A stretch of 64,000 bases of DNA, taken from assembly GCF_031458135.1 (NCBI RefSeq), contig NZ_JAVDXW010000001.1, positions 434,001 to 498,000 of the forward strand, written 5' to 3'. The position numbers were made by a program, and so were the translations under genes. The notes under the pieces are model-generated. The model was not told where the DNA came from, searched no databases, and saw only the letters and a program-made list of their open reading frames with translations. The stretch is from Haloactinomyces albus. GTDB lineage: Bacteria > Actinomycetota > Actinomycetes > Mycobacteriales > Pseudonocardiaceae. Within the stretch, counting starts at the first letter, position 1. Each line of letters begins with the position of its first letter. This document shows positions 26,945-33,950 of this stretch, piece after piece.

Positions 26945-27670
26945 TCAGCCCCCGGAACCCACTTCACTGACGGCGGCGTCGATCCGCTGCGCCAGCTGCA
27001 GGTCGAGCTCCGTGACGGCGCCCAAGGAGCGAGTGCGCAGCGAGAACACCACGACTCCGTCGGAGCGCTCCTCGACCGAGGCGTGATGGCTGAGCTCCTG
27101 TTGCGCAGCGTTCACCCGGCGATGCACCGGATCCCACCGTTCCGGTGGAAGGACCACCTCGCGGCTGATGCGCTCGGTGTCACCGGCCCAGCCCACGAGC
27201 TGCTCCAGAGCTCGCTCCAGCTCCCCTGCATCCAACGGCCGCGGCCGATCATCGGCGCTGGCCGCTCTCCAGTCGGGCGGTGGTCCCCCTCCGGGAGCTG
27301 CGAACAGCGCGGAGAACTCATCCGGCAGGCGATGTTCCAGTGTGTCGGCCAGGGCTCGGTCCTGGGCGGTCAACTCGGACAGCACGCCCTGCGCCAGATA
27401 ACGAGCCCGTTCCGGAGTGCGCTCGGTCCGCTGGGCGACATCCTGCAGGAACTCCTCGAGACTGTGCGCGGAGGCATTCTCGAGTCCCCAGCGCACCGAG
27501 CTACGAATCGTCTCCGGCAAGGCCGTTGCCAGCTGCTGCTGATCCACACCGTCCAAGTGCCGAGCCACGGCCTCGACGACGTGCACCGCAGCCTGCCGTG
27601 CCTCATCGGTTTCCGACAGCCCGGCGTGGTTCTTCACGCCGTCGATGAACTCCTGATATTGAGCGACCAT
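26945..27670 (-). CDS. DUF2267 protein with C-terminal pterin-dehydratase-like domain
   Basis: A 241-residue protein. Residues about 1-130 are a DUF2267 domain (YQEFIDGVKNHAGLSETDEA, AVEAVARHLDG-like helix, LPETIRSSVRWG). Residues about 165-236 resemble the second half of pterin-4a-carbinolamine dehydratase: HHASVEERSDGVVVFSLRTRS, then GAVTELDLQLAQRIDAA. The first histidines and PD of the true enzyme are altered, so activity is doubtful. The ATG at 27670 has AGGAGC upstream. The ORF also extends 6 codons further. It converges on the ATP-grasp gene. Function unknown. Confidence 0.75.
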   Translation of the reverse strand: MVAQYQEFIDGVKNHAGLSETDEARQAAVHVVEAVARHLDGVDQQQLATALPETIRSSVRWGLENASAHSLEEFLQDVAQRTERTPERARYLAQGVLSELTAQDRALADTLEHRLPDEFSALFAAPGGGPPPDWRAASADDRPRPLDAGELERALEQLVGWAGDTERISREVVLPPERWDPVHRRVNAAQQELSHHASVEERSDGVVVFSLRTRSLGAVTELDLQLAQRIDAAVSEVGSGG

Positions 27671-27771
27671 GGCTGCTCCTGGTGACACGGGTTTTGACTC
27701 GCAGTTTGAGCGTTGCCCGCGGGGACCGCTGCCAAACCGCGATCACGTAGCGAATCATGCATGTCCTGGCT

Positions 27772-28053
27772 TCACCCGGTCATCCGCGCTCGCATTTCCG
27801 GCAGGAACTCCAGATCCTCACTCTGGATCCCTTCCAGGTCGATATCGTGCGGAAGCGCCGTGATCGGAGTCCGCTGCAGCAAGTACTTCACGGATTCGGC
27901 GACGAAGCGCTGCTCATCCGGTTCGGGCATGTCCAGCGCGTCGAGCAGGTCCTGCGTGAGCAACACCCGATGCTCCGTGGTCTGGTTGCTCTCGTGGACT
28001 TCCGCAGCGTACTCCCGCTCTCCCAGCTGAAGAACCTTCACACTCTCGGCCAT
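27772..28053 (-). CDS. Conserved hypothetical protein, 93 aa
   Basis: An acidic protein of 93 residues (MAESVKVLQLGEREYAAEVH onward) with two halves: a strand-rich start and a helical segment (DLLDALDMPEPDEQRFVAESVKYLL). AAAGGAGT lies 6 bp upstream of the ATG, so it is clearly expressed. It follows the small acidic gene by 66 bp on the same strand. I do not recognise a family. Confidence 0.75.
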   Translation of the reverse strand: MAESVKVLQLGEREYAAEVHESNQTTEHRVLLTQDLLDALDMPEPDEQRFVAESVKYLLQRTPITALPHDIDLEGIQSEDLEFLPEMRARMTG

Positions 28054-28119
28054 CGCGTACTCCTTTCGCGTTCTTCGGTGCACCCTCGGCGCGTGCCCGG
28101 CAGGCACGGGCACGGTGGA

Positions 28120-28302
28120 TCACCGTGACTCGGTACCCTCCTCCGATTCGGGAGGAACCGTCGGTTCGTCACCGTCCACGTCGATCGTTTCCAGTTCCGG
28201 GCTCTGTCCCAGTCCGTCATCAGGCAGTTGCCGTGGGTCCTCGGGGGCATCCGCGGTGTGCTCGTCCGGTTCGGGTCGTTCACTCATCGTCATTCCCGCC
28301 AT
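28120..28302 (-). CDS. Small acidic, probably disordered protein
   Basis: A protein of at most 60 residues, rich in Glu, Asp and Pro (ERPEPDEHTADAPEDPRQLP, then ETIDVDGDEPTVPPESEEGT). It has no hydrophobic core, so it is likely disordered. Starts at 28302, 28293 and 28287 are all possible; MSERPE at 28287 is a common N-terminus for such proteins. It reads towards the 93-residue gene. Very acidic small proteins are frequent in salt-tolerant actinobacteria. Function unknown. Confidence 0.5.
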   Translation of the reverse strand: MAGMTMSERPEPDEHTADAPEDPRQLPDDGLGQSPELETIDVDGDEPTVPPESEEGTESR

Positions 28303-28725
28303 TCCCCGCTGTCTTCACGAGTGCGAGCGGATCGCCACCGCTTACGTCGTCGGCCCACAAGAAGGGTTGTCACGAATGCCTGGTCCTTAATCCTCCCGAC
28401 AACGCCGATCCGTTCGGCGACAACAGCGCGAACACGGGACACGTGAGGGACCGTGCTCGCCGTACCGGCCGAAGCCGGACCTGCTTTCGGACACGAGAGT
28501 CACCTCTCGGCGATGCGTGCCGGTGAGAGTTTGACTGCGTCACAGCCGGGTAAGCCGTGCATGAATCCGAGTCACCGGAAAGGCACCGGAAGCGGTGGTG
28601 AAACCACCAACTGTGGCAGGAAGGATGATCGCTCTCCACATTTCCGCATGGTCGGCAGCCGACACTCCATACAACCGACCGGTCCGAACCGGTCGTTCCA
28701 TTCACAGCGAAAGAGGAGCTTCGTC
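28303..28725. other. 423-bp gene-free leader upstream of the acetate transporter
   Basis: No convincing gene lies here. It must hold the promoters of the leftward acidic-protein genes and the rightward transporter. Close to the transporter start is an 8-bp hairpin (CGACCGGT at 28676-28683, ACCGGTCG at 28688-28695). Further upstream is a small hairpin GGTGG-TGAAA-CCACC (28594-28608) and a repeated CACCGGA. A structured mRNA leader is possible, but I cannot assign a riboswitch class. Confidence 0.5.
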
Positions 28726-29475
28726 ATGACCAATGCCGCCGACGCGCGATCCCAGAGTGGTGACTCCTCGGACTTCACCTTCTGGAAGGACCATTCGCAG
28801 ATCTCCCTGTCGCCGGTGGCCGCACCGTCGATCCTGGGGCTGTACGGCTTCGCCGCTGCGACCTTCATGGTCTCCGCGAACCTGGCCGGATGGTATGGCA
28901 ACCCGGTGACTACACCGCTGATCCTGTTCCCCTTCGCGATGGCCATCGGGGGAATAGCCCAGTTCCTCGCAGGCATGTGGTCCTACCGTGCCCGCGATGC
29001 GGTCGCGACCGCAGCCCACGGCGCCTGGGGTTCCTTCTGGATCGCGTACGGGATTTACCACATCTTCATCGCAGTGGGGATACTGCCCGGCCCCGCCACC
29101 AGCACGGTAGCGGCCGTGGCGTTCGGGTACTGGTTCATCACGCTGGCTGCCATCACCTGGGCGGCAGCCTTCGCCGCGATGGCGGAGAACTTCACCATCG
29201 CCGCTGTGCTACTCACCCTGGCGGCGGGCGCGACGATTCTCGCGATCGGACTGCTCACCCAGGTCTCGGCCATCGAGACCGCAGGCGCCATCGTCCTGGT
29301 CGCGTCGGCCTGCATAGCCTGGTACGCCGCCACCTCCATGATGCTGCAGGCCACCTACGGCCGGGTGATCCTGCCGATGGGCAAGCCCAGCAAGGAAACC
29401 AACGTTCCGGGCCAGATCCCACAGCAACGTATCCAGTACGAATCCGGCGAGCCGGGTGTGAAGGTCGGCCAGTAA
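28726..29475 (+). CDS. GPR1/FUN34/YaaH family acetate/succinate transporter
   Basis: A 249-residue inner-membrane protein with six hydrophobic segments, of the acetate uptake transporter family (SatP type) that imports acetate or succinate with protons. Family text includes LSPVAAPSILGLYGFAAATFM near residue 27, LILFPFAMAIGGIAQFLAGMW, and AAHGAWGSFWIAYGI. The variant APSILGLYGF replaces the usual NPAPLGL. The ATG has AAGAGGAG 7 bp upstream. A long possible leader precedes it. Confidence 0.9.
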   Translation: MTNAADARSQSGDSSDFTFWKDHSQISLSPVAAPSILGLYGFAAATFMVSANLAGWYGNPVTTPLILFPFAMAIGGIAQFLAGMWSYRARDAVATAAHGAWGSFWIAYGIYHIFIAVGILPGPATSTVAAVAFGYWFITLAAITWAAAFAAMAENFTIAAVLLTLAAGATILAIGLLTQVSAIETAGAIVLVASACIAWYAATSMMLQATYGRVILPMGKPSKETNVPGQIPQQRIQYESGEPGVKVGQ

Positions 29476-29539
29476 CGAACGACCCACTCGCCGTACCGGC
29501 GGTCCGGGAGCACCTGTCCCGGGCCGCCGGTCCATGCTC

Positions 29540-29592
29540 GCGGCAGTGACCCCGCGGCAGTGACCCCGCGGCAGTGACCCCGCGGCAGTGAC
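29540..29592. repeat. Tandem 14-bp repeat (3.8 copies)
   Basis: Three perfect copies of GCGGCAGTGACCCC at 29540-29553, 29554-29567 and 29568-29581 are followed by a partial copy ending in GCGGCAGTGAC. The partial copy runs directly into the AAGGAG ribosome site of the hemerythrin gene. The repeat therefore lies in the 5' untranslated or promoter region of that gene. Confidence 0.95.
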
Positions 29593-29603
29593 AAGGAGTA
29601 ACG

Positions 29604-30167
29604 ATGACCACCACGCCGGGGCAGAACCTGGTCGATGTCATCATCGCCGACCATCGAGCCGTGGAGGAGGTATTCGGCCAGTTGGAGGCGGGTACCGGCT
29701 CCACCGAGCACCGCAGGCAACTCGTGGAGCACATGATCACCGAATTGGTGCGGCATGCCGTGGCCGAAGAACAGTACCTATACCCCGCCGCACGGGAGAA
29801 GCTTCCCGGCGGTGACCGGATCGCCGACCACGACCTCCAGGAACACACCGAGGCCGAACAGCTCATGAAGCAGCTCGAAACCCTCGAGACCGCCGACCCC
29901 GAGTTCGATCCTGTGCTCAGGAGATTGATCGCCGTCATCCGGCACCACGTCGAGGACGAGGAGAACGACCTGCTGCCACGGCTGTCCGAGGCGTGCACGG
30001 CCGAAGAACTCGACGACCTGGGGAAGAAAGTCGTCATGGCCAAGGGATCGGCACCGACGCGGCCACACCCCTCCGCGCCGAACAAGCCGCCCGCGAACAT
30101 GATTCTCGATTCCGGCGCCGGTATGATCGACCGACTCCGCGACACGCTTTCCGGTCGCAACCGGTGA
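29604..30167 (+). CDS. Hemerythrin (HHE) domain protein
   Basis: A 187-residue four-helix-bundle protein with a di-iron type ligand set: IADHRAVEE (first His), LVRHAVAEEQYLYP (H and E), DHDLQEHTEAEQL, and VIRHHVEDEENDLLP. Such proteins bind oxygen, nitric oxide or act in redox stress. The tail after residue 150 is Pro-rich and disordered. ACAAGGAGTAACG gives a strong ribosome site. A tandem repeat sits just upstream. It stands alone between the acetate transporter and a HATPase-like gene. A second HHE protein is in the formate dehydrogenase operon. Confidence 0.92.
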   Translation: MTTTPGQNLVDVIIADHRAVEEVFGQLEAGTGSTEHRRQLVEHMITELVRHAVAEEQYLYPAAREKLPGGDRIADHDLQEHTEAEQLMKQLETLETADPEFDPVLRRLIAVIRHHVEDEENDLLPRLSEACTAEELDDLGKKVVMAKGSAPTRPHPSAPNKPPANMILDSGAGMIDRLRDTLSGRNR

Positions 30168-30308
30168 CTCCGGCTGTTCGCCCCTACCGGTAAAGGACCG
30201 GCCGCGGATCCGATGCCACCGCGGAGTGGCCGGATACCTCCTCCTTCGTGCCATGCACCAGAGCCGTGCCGTCGGGTCCACACCCCGACGGAGGCTTCAC
30301 TCACCCAC

Positions 30309-30337
30309 TTGGCAAGATACAACTTTCGGGTGATACT
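30309..30337 (+). promoter_or_regulatory. Sigma-70-type promoter
   Basis: TTGGCA at 30309-30314 and GATACT at 30332-30337 are separated by exactly 17 bp, close to the housekeeping consensus. The predicted transcript would start near 30344, about 30 nt before the GTG of the HATPase-like gene and just before its GGAGGAAGGA site. Confidence 0.6.
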
Positions 30338-30375
30338 CGCTGCTCGCACCGGCCGTGCACGGAGGAAGGATCCAG

Positions 30376-30897
30376 GTGACCACCGAGACCGCACAGTTCG
30401 ACGAACTTCAACTCGTCGCACTGCCCAGCGCCCTGAACTGCTCCGAGCTCTTCGCACGCTTCACCCTCACCGAATGGTTCCTGCGCTCGCTGGCCGAGGA
30501 AGCCGCGCACGCGGCCAGACAATTGGTCGCGGCTGTGGTCGACAACGCCGATCCGCGGTCGCCGGGCATCCTGTCGGTGCGGCTGCGGCTGCATGGCGGC
30601 TACCTGGTGATCGAGGTCGAAAACGATCAACCGGAACATGCATCAGCCGTACCTCCCACGTTGGCGAGCGGTAAGACCGGCGTCAGCCCCCTGGAAAACC
30701 AGGGCACGCTCGTGTGGTGTGAACTGCCACTTCCGGCCGGTACCACGGCCTCGGAGGTGCCGCTGCCCCGGCGTGAGCCGAGGAGCTCGGAGGCCGCCGC
30801 CCGGATGAGCGACGACACCACCGAAGTGGATCCCCAGGTCATCCAACGGCTCCTGACCGGGCTGAGCCAGCCGCCTCCCGGCGGACCGACGGAGTGA
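30376..30897 (+). CDS. Degenerate HATPase (anti-sigma-type) protein
   Basis: A 173-residue protein resembling the small serine-kinase-type anti-sigma ATPases of actinobacteria. The N-box region reads AARQLVAAVVDNAD, followed by LSVRLRLHGGYLVIEVEND. The end of the fold reads GKTGVSPLENQGTLVWCELPLP, matching the usual tail of that family. The ATP-lid glycines are poorly kept, so ATP binding is uncertain. Residues after 125 are charged and disordered. I chose the GTG at 30376 because GGAGGAAGGA lies 5 bp upstream. It stands alone with its own promoter. Confidence 0.65.
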   Translation: MTTETAQFDELQLVALPSALNCSELFARFTLTEWFLRSLAEEAAHAARQLVAAVVDNADPRSPGILSVRLRLHGGYLVIEVENDQPEHASAVPPTLASGKTGVSPLENQGTLVWCELPLPAGTTASEVPLPRREPRSSEAAARMSDDTTEVDPQVIQRLLTGLSQPPPGGPTE

Positions 30898-30939
30898 CGT
30901 CGTGCATTCGCACGGCCGACGAAGGGCCGTTGCCGCCAT

Positions 30940-30968
30940 TCCGGGGTGAACAACTCTGTCACCCCGGA
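30940..30968 (+). terminator. Hairpin after the HATPase-like gene
   Basis: Arms TCCGGGGTGA (30940-30949) and TCACCCCGGA (30959-30968) form a 10-bp stem with a 9-nt loop, 43 bp past the stop codon. It probably ends that transcript. Confidence 0.65.
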
Positions 30969-31129
30969 GCCGCCGCTATGAGCTCCGTCACTTACCCACG
31001 TTGCTCGGCGTGCATCAATCATCACGCATCGTACTCTGAATCTCGTACCGGGCGGAAAATTCGATCTCCCCGGTAGGAACGCGGTCCGCCACTTGCGTAC
31101 AGCGACAACACGAGCGAGGAGTGCACGCC

Positions 31130-31294
31130 ATGCACGAGGATGAACGCCGAAACGTGGCACTCAGCAACTACGAGCGGTTGGCCGCCACCTTGGAGCAGAC
31201 CACCGATCCGGCTCAAGTGATCGTACTCGAGTCCTGCCTGGACGAACTCAGGACGGAAATCGGCGAGGCAGCGGAAGTGACCGGAACTTTCTAG
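31130..31294 (+). CDS. Small helical protein, 54 aa
   Basis: A 54-residue acidic protein (MHEDERRNVALSNYERLAAT onward, ending EAAEVTGTF) predicted to be two amphipathic helices. The ATG has a GCGAGGAG site 7 bp upstream. The stop codon TAG is immediately followed by a very strong terminator hairpin, so this looks like a genuine short transcription unit. No family recognised. Confidence 0.6.
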   Translation: MHEDERRNVALSNYERLAATLEQTTDPAQVIVLESCLDELRTEIGEAAEVTGTF

Positions 31295-31335
31295 CCCGGT
31301 GTGTACGGAGTCTTCGGACTCCGTACACACCGGGC
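31294..31335. terminator. 19-bp stem terminator with UUCG tetraloop
   Basis: Arms at 31294-31312 and 31317-31335 are perfectly complementary over 19 bp, and the loop is TTCG closed by a C-G pair, the exceptionally stable cUUCGg tetraloop. It starts within the stop codon of the 54-residue gene and lies 60 bp from the stop of the convergent deacetylase gene. It can therefore serve both directions. Confidence 0.9.
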
Positions 31336-31395
31336 CACCGCACGGCAACGGTCGGGAATTCAGTCACCACTGCGTTTCAGGGCGAATACGTCCCG

Positions 31396-32277
31396 TCACA
31401 CGGATACGCTCGAGAGCCGCTCATGCACATGCGCGGGGCCACACACGCTCTCGGCATGTGCGGTGATCTCCCGGAGTGGCACCACCCACATGCCCTCCAG
31501 CGCCTTGACCTGCTCGATCAATCGCTCCAGAGCATGGGCCTTGGCAGGCCGACCGGACAGGAACGGATGATTGGTCAGTACGAAGCAGCCGCCCTCGGCA
31601 TGCCGGGCACGAGCTTCGAGGAGCCACATCTGCAGGGCCTTTTCCGGATCCTCGATGATGCCGCTGCCGGTCCATCCGGGATAGAAGGCGTACTGCTCCC
31701 AGTCGTCCAGCGCCCAGTCCACCGGGATCTCGATGAGCGAGGCCGAGTCCGGCCCCGAAGTCGCGAGGCGATAGGGCACGTCGTCGTCGAGCAAACTGGT
31801 GTCGTAGCGGAATCCGCGTTCGGCCAACAGGCGTGGCGTATGCCAGTTCATCTCCCACCAGGGCGCCCGATAACCGATGGGGTGTACACCCACCCGCGCC
31901 AACGCTTCGAGGCCACGATCCAGGTAGTCGGCCTCCGTGCTCTCGTCGACCCCCTGCATCGGCTCGTGCAGGTAACCGTGATGAGCGATTTCGTGCCCAC
32001 CGTCGGCGATGGCGCGGACGGTGTCCGGGTAGCACTCGGCCGTGTAGCCCGGAACGAAGAAGGTAGCGCGGATGTCCTGGCGCTCCAGCAGCCGCAGCAG
32101 CCGCGGAGTACCGACGCGGGGCCCATAGGCCTGATGCCCCATGAGCGACATGCGGCCCGTCGCGCCGGGGTCGTGAGCCAGCACGCAGGATTCGGCGTCC
32201 ACGTCGAAGGTGAACGAGGCGGCCGCGCGGAAGTTCTGCGGCCAGGGGAAGGAACCGTCGGGAAACGTCACGGTCAC
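31396..32277 (-). CDS. Polysaccharide deacetylase family protein (PuuE/allantoinase-like)
   Basis: A 293-residue NodB-fold hydrolase. SFTFDVDAES carries the catalytic Asp. GHEIAHHGYLHEP carries the metal-binding histidines. GYRAPWWEMNWHTPRLLAERGFRYDTSLLDDDVPY is typical of the cofactor-independent allantoinase PuuE branch rather than of chitin or peptidoglycan deacetylases. No signal peptide is present, supporting a cytoplasmic small-molecule substrate. The GTG at 32277 or a GTG two codons later (better spaced from GGAG) is the start. It is cotranscribed with the NCS1 permease 49 bp upstream and likely acts on allantoin or a related cyclic amide. Confidence 0.85.
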   Translation of the reverse strand: MTVTFPDGSFPWPQNFRAAASFTFDVDAESCVLAHDPGATGRMSLMGHQAYGPRVGTPRLLRLLERQDIRATFFVPGYTAECYPDTVRAIADGGHEIAHHGYLHEPMQGVDESTEADYLDRGLEALARVGVHPIGYRAPWWEMNWHTPRLLAERGFRYDTSLLDDDVPYRLATSGPDSASLIEIPVDWALDDWEQYAFYPGWTGSGIIEDPEKALQMWLLEARARHAEGGCFVLTNHPFLSGRPAKAHALERLIEQVKALEGMWVVPLREITAHAESVCGPAHVHERLSSVSV

Positions 32278-32326
32278 GCTCCAAACCGGATTGCACGGGG
32301 ATGGTCGGCCGGGGAAGCAGGCATCG

Positions 32327-33841
32327 TCAGGGTCCTTCGGTCATCGCGGTGGCCGATGCCGCGTGACCATCCGTGAGCGCCCCGCTCGCCGGGGAGCTCA
32401 CGGCCTGTTGTGCTTGGTAGCGCCGGTGAATGCCGGGACCCAGGAGGGCATAGACCGTCGCCGACACGAGACCCCCGGCCAGCCAGGAAAGGTCGATCCC
32501 GCCCATGGCCGTGGCGATGGGCCCCTGAAAGACATCCAGAGCGCCGTACATGAACAGCCACGTGGAGACCACGCCTGCGACGAAGGCGGACATGGCAGCC
32601 CAGTTGATGTTCGGCAGCCGATCGGTGCCGACAGGCTCGAACAGCCGGTGGATCCGGTGCGAATCGCGCTCGATCCAGTAGAAGTGGACCAGCATGACGC
32701 CGCCCCACGAGGCGATCCATGCCACCAGCGAGACGAGCCAGGAGTCCAGCACGGCGGCGAACTCACCCCGGAAGATGAAAAACACCACGCACAGCATCGC
32801 GAAGAGGCCCACGAACACGCTCAAGGTCCGGCGGGACACCTTCAGGTCCAGCGCCTGTGCGGCCACGCCGAAGGTGTAGATGTTGAGGATGTTCGTCGCG
32901 ATCGGCCCGTGGACGACGAGGAACAGTACCGGCACGGCCAGGGAGCCGTAATTGTCGACGATCAACTGCCCGGGGTCGACCTGGCCGTTCTTGGTGGCCA
33001 GCGAGGCACCCAGCACACCCAGCCACACAACGGGCAGGAACTGCCCCAGTGTGCTGGCGAGGTAGAGCCTTCGGCGTGGCACCGTGGTGCTGACGAAGCG
33101 CGAATAGTCCGCTGCATAGGTGAACCACGTGATCCCCCAGCCGATGCCGATGGCGGTCATGACGGCGGTCATCGCGGCGATGCGCTCCGAGCCCGCGAGC
33201 ACCTCTCCGGACGGGCCGGCGTAGCTCCAGTCGATGTCCAGTTGCGTCCACGCGACGACCGACATCAACACCAGCACCACGATCGTCGGGGGCACCGTCC
33301 ATCTCTCGAAGCCGGCAATGGCCCGGTACCCGATCCAGGAGATCACCACCTGGATGGCCATGATCACCGCGGCGACCGCGATCTTGGCGGCATGGTTCGG
33401 CGCCTCGGGGTCCACCAGGCCGAGCTCGCCGAACAGGGCCATGACCAGATCCAGGATGATCCAGGTGTTGACGGCGCACCAACCGATCGCCAGCACCCCT
33501 TGGATGAGCGCGGGTACATAGGCACCCCGCCGGCCGAAAGCCGCACGCGAGAGCACCATTCCCGTGGCCCCGGTCCGCTGGCCGAGCAGCACGAACAAGC
33601 CGAACAGGGCCATTCCGACGAGGTTCCCCGCGATCAGCACGATCAGCGTGTCGGCCAGCCCCAGCCCCAGGTGGATACCCAACGCACCGAGTACCCAGTT
33701 GATCGGCGCGATGTTGGCCCCGGCCCAGATCCAGAACTGCCCCGACACCCGGGATGTACGAGCCTGTTCGGGAATCGGCTGCAGGACCTCTTCCAGGGCC
33801 TCCTGCTCGCTGTCGTCACCACGTACAGCGTTGGTTGTCAT
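32327..33841 (-). CDS. NCS1 family purine/cytosine/allantoin permease
   Basis: A 504-residue membrane transporter with twelve hydrophobic segments. The family text FWIWAGANIAPINWVLGALG near residue 36 is followed by GMALFGLFVLLGQRTGATGMVLSRAAFGRRG, then WFTYAADYSRF and FIFRGEFAAVLDSWL. NCS1 proteins import nucleobases, hydantoins or allantoin by cation symport. The ATG at 33841 has GGAGGC 6 bp upstream. The frame continues upstream but over the divergent regulatory region. It is divergent from a PucR regulator and in an operon with the deacetylase. Confidence 0.92.
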   Translation of the reverse strand: MTTNAVRGDDSEQEALEEVLQPIPEQARTSRVSGQFWIWAGANIAPINWVLGALGIHLGLGLADTLIVLIAGNLVGMALFGLFVLLGQRTGATGMVLSRAAFGRRGAYVPALIQGVLAIGWCAVNTWIILDLVMALFGELGLVDPEAPNHAAKIAVAAVIMAIQVVISWIGYRAIAGFERWTVPPTIVVLVLMSVVAWTQLDIDWSYAGPSGEVLAGSERIAAMTAVMTAIGIGWGITWFTYAADYSRFVSTTVPRRRLYLASTLGQFLPVVWLGVLGASLATKNGQVDPGQLIVDNYGSLAVPVLFLVVHGPIATNILNIYTFGVAAQALDLKVSRRTLSVFVGLFAMLCVVFFIFRGEFAAVLDSWLVSLVAWIASWGGVMLVHFYWIERDSHRIHRLFEPVGTDRLPNINWAAMSAFVAGVVSTWLFMYGALDVFQGPIATAMGGIDLSWLAGGLVSATVYALLGPGIHRRYQAQQAVSSPASGALTDGHAASATAMTEGP

Positions 33842-33910
33842 GTATTGCCTCCGCACGGCTTTCGTTGACTCCGCCATGCTTCTGGTCCGGACGGCTGTGA
33901 ACAAGGTACG

Positions 33911-33946
33911 TTTCGTCACTCAGAATTCATGCTCGAATGGACGAAA
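33911..33946. promoter_or_regulatory. Inverted repeat in the permease/PucR divergent region
   Basis: TTTCGTC (33911-33917) and GACGAAA (33940-33946) form a 7-bp dyad with 22 bp between arms, just before the PucR start and 70 bp from the permease start. It could be an operator for the adjacent regulator. Confidence 0.4.
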
Positions 33947-33950
33947 TGTC

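Noticed and set aside
28560-28660. Cobalamin or c-di-AMP riboswitch
   Set aside because: A few words such as AACTGTGG resemble riboswitch boxes, but the order and pairing do not fit any class I can recall.
28453-28725. N-terminal extension of the acetate transporter
   Set aside because: The frame is open, but the upstream residues have no hydrophobic or conserved character and the strong AAGAGGAG site precedes the ATG at 28726.
29540-29592. CRISPR array
   Set aside because: The 14-bp units are directly adjacent with no spacers, and no cas genes are present.
32210-33868. 552-codon + strand frame opposite the NCS1 permease
   Set aside because: It is His/Gly/Asp-rich without domains and lies exactly antisense to a well-supported transporter.
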